Shown here: positions 6,242 to 8,026 of the stretch, in pieces
Layout of the letters: every line of letters starts with the position of its first letter
Numbering within the stretch: the first letter of the stretch is position 1
Assembly: GCA_030669445.1 (NCBI GenBank)
Contig: DAOVDP010000046.1
Span: 1-8,026 of the forward strand
DNA length: 8,026 bases
Direction: 5' to 3'
DNA from: Candidatus Latescibacterota bacterium
GTDB taxonomy: Bacteria > Latescibacterota > MVCY01
Translations under genes and position numbers: made by a program
Notes under the pieces: model-generated
The model's database searches: none
The model's input: the letters and a program-made list of their open reading frames with translations, nothing else
What the model was told of the DNA's origin: nothing

Positions 6242-7221
6242 TCCTTTCCTCCATCAAGCAAGTCAGAAAGAGGACTTTTTTTGTCTTCATGAGTTTTCCT
6301 TGAGTGTGCATCCTTTTCCTCAGGTGCGTTAGCCTTCCTATACATCTTTACCGCCTCGTCGTGACGCCCTTCTTTATCATACAAAAGTGCTAACTGCCAA
6401 AACGCACTTCTGTTATGCGGATCTTTTTCTAACAGTTGTTCAAACACTTCAATAGCCTTCTTATGTCTCTGTAGCTGGCTGTAAGAGGTGCCAAGGTAGT
6501 AATAAGATTTTGTATATTCGGGATCAATAGCTGCTGCTTTTTCCAACTCCAAGATTGCCCTTTCGTACAGTCCCTTTTTATAGAGAGCCACACCCATATT
6601 GTAATGAGCATCAGCGCAGGTGGGATCAAGTTCCAAGGCCTTTTTAAATTCTTCCTGGGCCATATCAATCATTCCCATCTCCCAGCAGACTGCCCCCAGA
6701 TTGTAATGCGCTTCTACATTATTTGGTTGAAGCTTGATCACTTTGTTATACTCCTCTGCTGCCTTTTGATATTCGCCCAGCGATTCGTAGGTTAAGCCCA
6801 AACCAATCCGTGCCTTGAACTCTCGGGGTTCTTGGTTCAGAATAGAGTTGTATATTTTCACTGCCTTGAGAGCATTGCCCTCATCGACCTCAGTCCTGGC
6901 CTCCTGGAGACGATGTTGTAAATCGGCACCAACTTTCTGTCCAAAGGTCTCTAACACTGCCTCCTTGAGCTTGGGGTAAGGTTCAAACCGGGGTTCGTCC
7001 CTGGGGGGAAGTTGCAACCTCTCTCTGGTAGCTGGGTGAACAATTGCCCGCCCTTTCCTGCGTACCACTTTAAAGTTCCCGAATCCTCGCAGTTGTAGGA
7101 GTTCGTGTTTTTTTACGGCCTCTTTTATCACCGAGAGCATCGATTCGACTACCCGGGTTACCGTGGTCTTTTTGCATCCCGATAGATCTATAATCTGTCT
7201 GATTATCTCTGCCTTTCTCAT
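6238..7221 (-). CDS. HU/IHF-like DNA-binding domain fused to TPR repeats
   Basis: The protein has 327 residues and two clear parts. Residues 1-91 match the HU/IHF fold: an N-terminal helical dimerisation region (MRKAEIIRQI...), the LRGFGNFKV turn (44-52), a beta-arm and a closing helix (KLKEAVLETF). The arm reads GRAIVHPATRE (57-67) where HU usually has GRNPxTGE. A proline at the expected tip (P63) is kept. Residues 102-298 form about six tandem TPR units of roughly 34 residues, starting near 102, 136, 170, 204, 238 and 272, each with the A-x-x-x-Y/F and LDP/QP pattern. A charged tail (299-327) follows. HU domains bind and bend DNA, and TPRs bind proteins, so a DNA-tethered scaffold is an inference. 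GGGGGAG lies 8 nt before the ATG. The 3' end overlaps the holA start (GTGA). It is much longer than ordinary HU (about 90 residues). Confidence 0.9.
   Translation of the reverse strand: MRKAEIIRQIIDLSGCKKTTVTRVVESMLSVIKEAVKKHELLQLRGFGNFKVVRRKGRAIVHPATRERLQLPPRDEPRFEPYPKLKEAVLETFGQKVGADLQHRLQEARTEVDEGNALKAVKIYNSILNQEPREFKARIGLGLTYESLGEYQKAAEEYNKVIKLQPNNVEAHYNLGAVCWEMGMIDMAQEEFKKALELDPTCADAHYNMGVALYKKGLYERAILELEKAAAIDPEYTKSYYYLGTSYSQLQRHKKAIEVFEQLLEKDPHNRSAFWQLALLYDKEGRHDEAVKMYRKANAPEEKDAHSRKTHEDKKSPLSDLLDGGKE
6242..6252 (-). promoter_or_regulatory. Ribosome binding site of holA inside the HU-TPR gene
   Basis: On the minus strand the sequence GGAGGAAAGGA sits immediately before the GTG start of holA, with GGAGG ending 6 nt from the start codon. 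It is formed by the last sense codons of the HU-TPR gene (Gly-Gly-Lys-Glu). It supports GTG 6241 as the holA start and indicates translational coupling between the two genes. Confidence 0.75.
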
Positions 7222-7275
7222 TTTCTCTGCTCCCCCGTTCTTTCCCTGAAGGAGTACGTTTGGGATTTGCGCCGG

Positions 7276-7470
7276 TTATGATTTCTCTTCAGAATCCTTT
7301 ATCTCTCGAAAGTCGGCATCTTCTATCTTTGATTTGTCGATACCTGCATTGCGAGAAGATTTCCCTTCTTTGTGGAATTTGGGAATATTCCCTGTTCCTC
7401 CCAAAAGAAAGCTGATTGCCTTGTAGAGCAAATAGAAGATCACCCCCCAGAGCAGTATTCTAAGAAACAT
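7276..7470 (-). CDS. Small single-span membrane protein, unknown function
   Basis: This is a 64-residue protein with one strong hydrophobic segment at residues 2-24 (FLRILLWGV...FLLGG) and a charged, hydrophilic remainder. The layout suggests an N-terminal membrane anchor with a short soluble tail. The tail ends in an acidic stretch, KIEDADFREI (residues 48-57), followed by DSEEKS. From memory, small anchored proteins with a DA(D/E)(F/Y)-E-I type tail occur in several poorly studied bacterial phyla, but I cannot name a family. The ATG at 7470 has AGG about 5 nt upstream and a further GGGAG about 12 nt upstream, so the start is plausible. It lies 31 bp after argS and 54 bp before the HU-TPR gene, on the same strand. 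It is probably a real gene because its protein composition is coherent and it fills the gap between two good genes. Confidence 0.72.
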   Translation of the reverse strand: MFLRILLWGVIFYLLYKAISFLLGGTGNIPKFHKEGKSSRNAGIDKSKIEDADFREIKDSEEKS

Positions 7471-7501
7471 CTTAACCTACATCTCCCTTTAAGTTGGGAA
7501 C

Positions 7502-8026
7502 TTACATCCTCTCTGGTGTTTCCATTCCCAGGAGTCTAAGTCCCTTCCCCAGTACTGTCCTGATGCACCAAACCAGAAGCGCCCTGGCTTTACTGGTCTC
7601 CAGATCCTCAGAGAGCACCCGGAAGTGATTGTAAAATCGGTTACTTGCTTCGCAGAGATCCAGAAGGTAAATGGTCACCACTGAGGGCTCGTATTCATCG
7701 GCTGCATGCTTGACGGTCTCCGGAAATCTGCTTAACAACCTGACAATCTCTGTTTCCATATCTGAGTTGAGCAGACTGAAGTTCACGTTATCGTCCACCT
7801 GGCAGCCGTATTTTCTGAGGACGCTGGAGAACCGGGCGTAGGTGTATTGAACATACGGCCCTGTCTGTCCGTTGAAGTTCAACATCCTATCCCAGGAGAA
7901 GTCCACATCCTTCATTCTCTTGGTGCTCAGATCATTGAAGACAATAGCGCCAATCCCCACCTGGGTGGCGATCTTTCGCTTACCCTCCAACTCCGGGTTT
8001 TTCTCTTCTATTATCTTCTCTGTCAG
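7502..8026 (-). CDS. argS: Arginyl-tRNA synthetase, C-terminal part (cut by window edge)
   Basis: ArgS charges tRNA-Arg with arginine in the cytoplasm and is a class Ia aminoacyl-tRNA synthetase. The reading frame stays open to the right window edge, giving 174 residues. The TTG at 7990 is an internal leucine codon and not a start, because the upstream residues (LTEKIIEEKNPE) continue the protein. The fragment carries the conserved GQTGPYVQY motif (fragment residues 53-61), which leads into the alpha-helical DALR anticodon-binding domain. It ends with the very typical ArgS terminus LLGMETPERM and a TAA stop. The catalytic HIGH and KMSKS regions lie outside the window. The next gene downstream starts 31 bp after the stop, so argS may head the run of minus-strand genes that follows. 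Confidence 0.96.
   Translation of the reverse strand: MTEKIIEEKNPELEGKRKIATQVGIGAIVFNDLSTKRMKDVDFSWDRMLNFNGQTGPYVQYTYARFSSVLRKYGCQVDDNVNFSLLNSDMETEIVRLLSRFPETVKHAADEYEPSVVTIYLLDLCEASNRFYNHFRVLSEDLETSKARALLVWCIRTVLGKGLRLLGMETPERM

Overview
The window is a gene-dense stretch of bacterial chromosome in which every supported gene lies on the minus strand, so transcription runs from high to low coordinates. Base composition looks close to balanced. Several genes have classical GGAGG-type ribosome binding sites, and some neighbours overlap at stop/start junctions. The proteins are housekeeping enzymes plus a DUF4416 protein and an HU-like protein fused to TPR repeats. I see no phage, IS, CRISPR, tRNA or rRNA features. 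DUF4416, the HU-TPR fusion and the repeat between recJ and ilvE suggest an uncultivated or deep-branching, probably anaerobic, bacterial lineage. That taxonomic guess is weak, and no gene here fixes the phylum.

Information-processing block (about 8026 down to 3534): the C-terminal part of argS enters at the right edge. It is followed by a 64-residue single-span membrane protein, an HU/IHF-like DNA-binding domain fused to about six TPR repeats, holA (DNA polymerase III delta) and recJ (5'-3' single-strand exonuclease). HU-TPR and holA overlap at GTGA, and holA and recJ overlap at TAATG. These three are therefore very likely co-transcribed and translationally coupled, joining a nucleoid-type protein, the clamp-loader delta subunit and a repair nuclease.

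Junction (about 3432-3525): a 94-bp imperfect palindrome separates recJ from ilvE. It has CCATTGG(C)CCAC ends, arms built from 8-bp CACNNAGA-like units, and a perfect central hairpin. It looks like a small dispersed or MITE-like repeat.

Amino-acid block (3400 down to 830): ilvE, proC and hisA are full length with their key active-site residues visible. They belong to three different pathways (branched-chain amino acids, proline, histidine), so this is a loose biosynthetic cluster and not a single pathway operon.

Left end (829 down to 16): about 250 bp with no large gene, holding a possible 25-33 codon small ORF, an isolated TATAAT with a short dyad, and then a complete DUF4416 gene. The best candidates for something new are the HU-TPR fusion and its coupling to holA, the palindromic element, and the small ORF. 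I do not see convincing evidence for a whole new multi-gene system.
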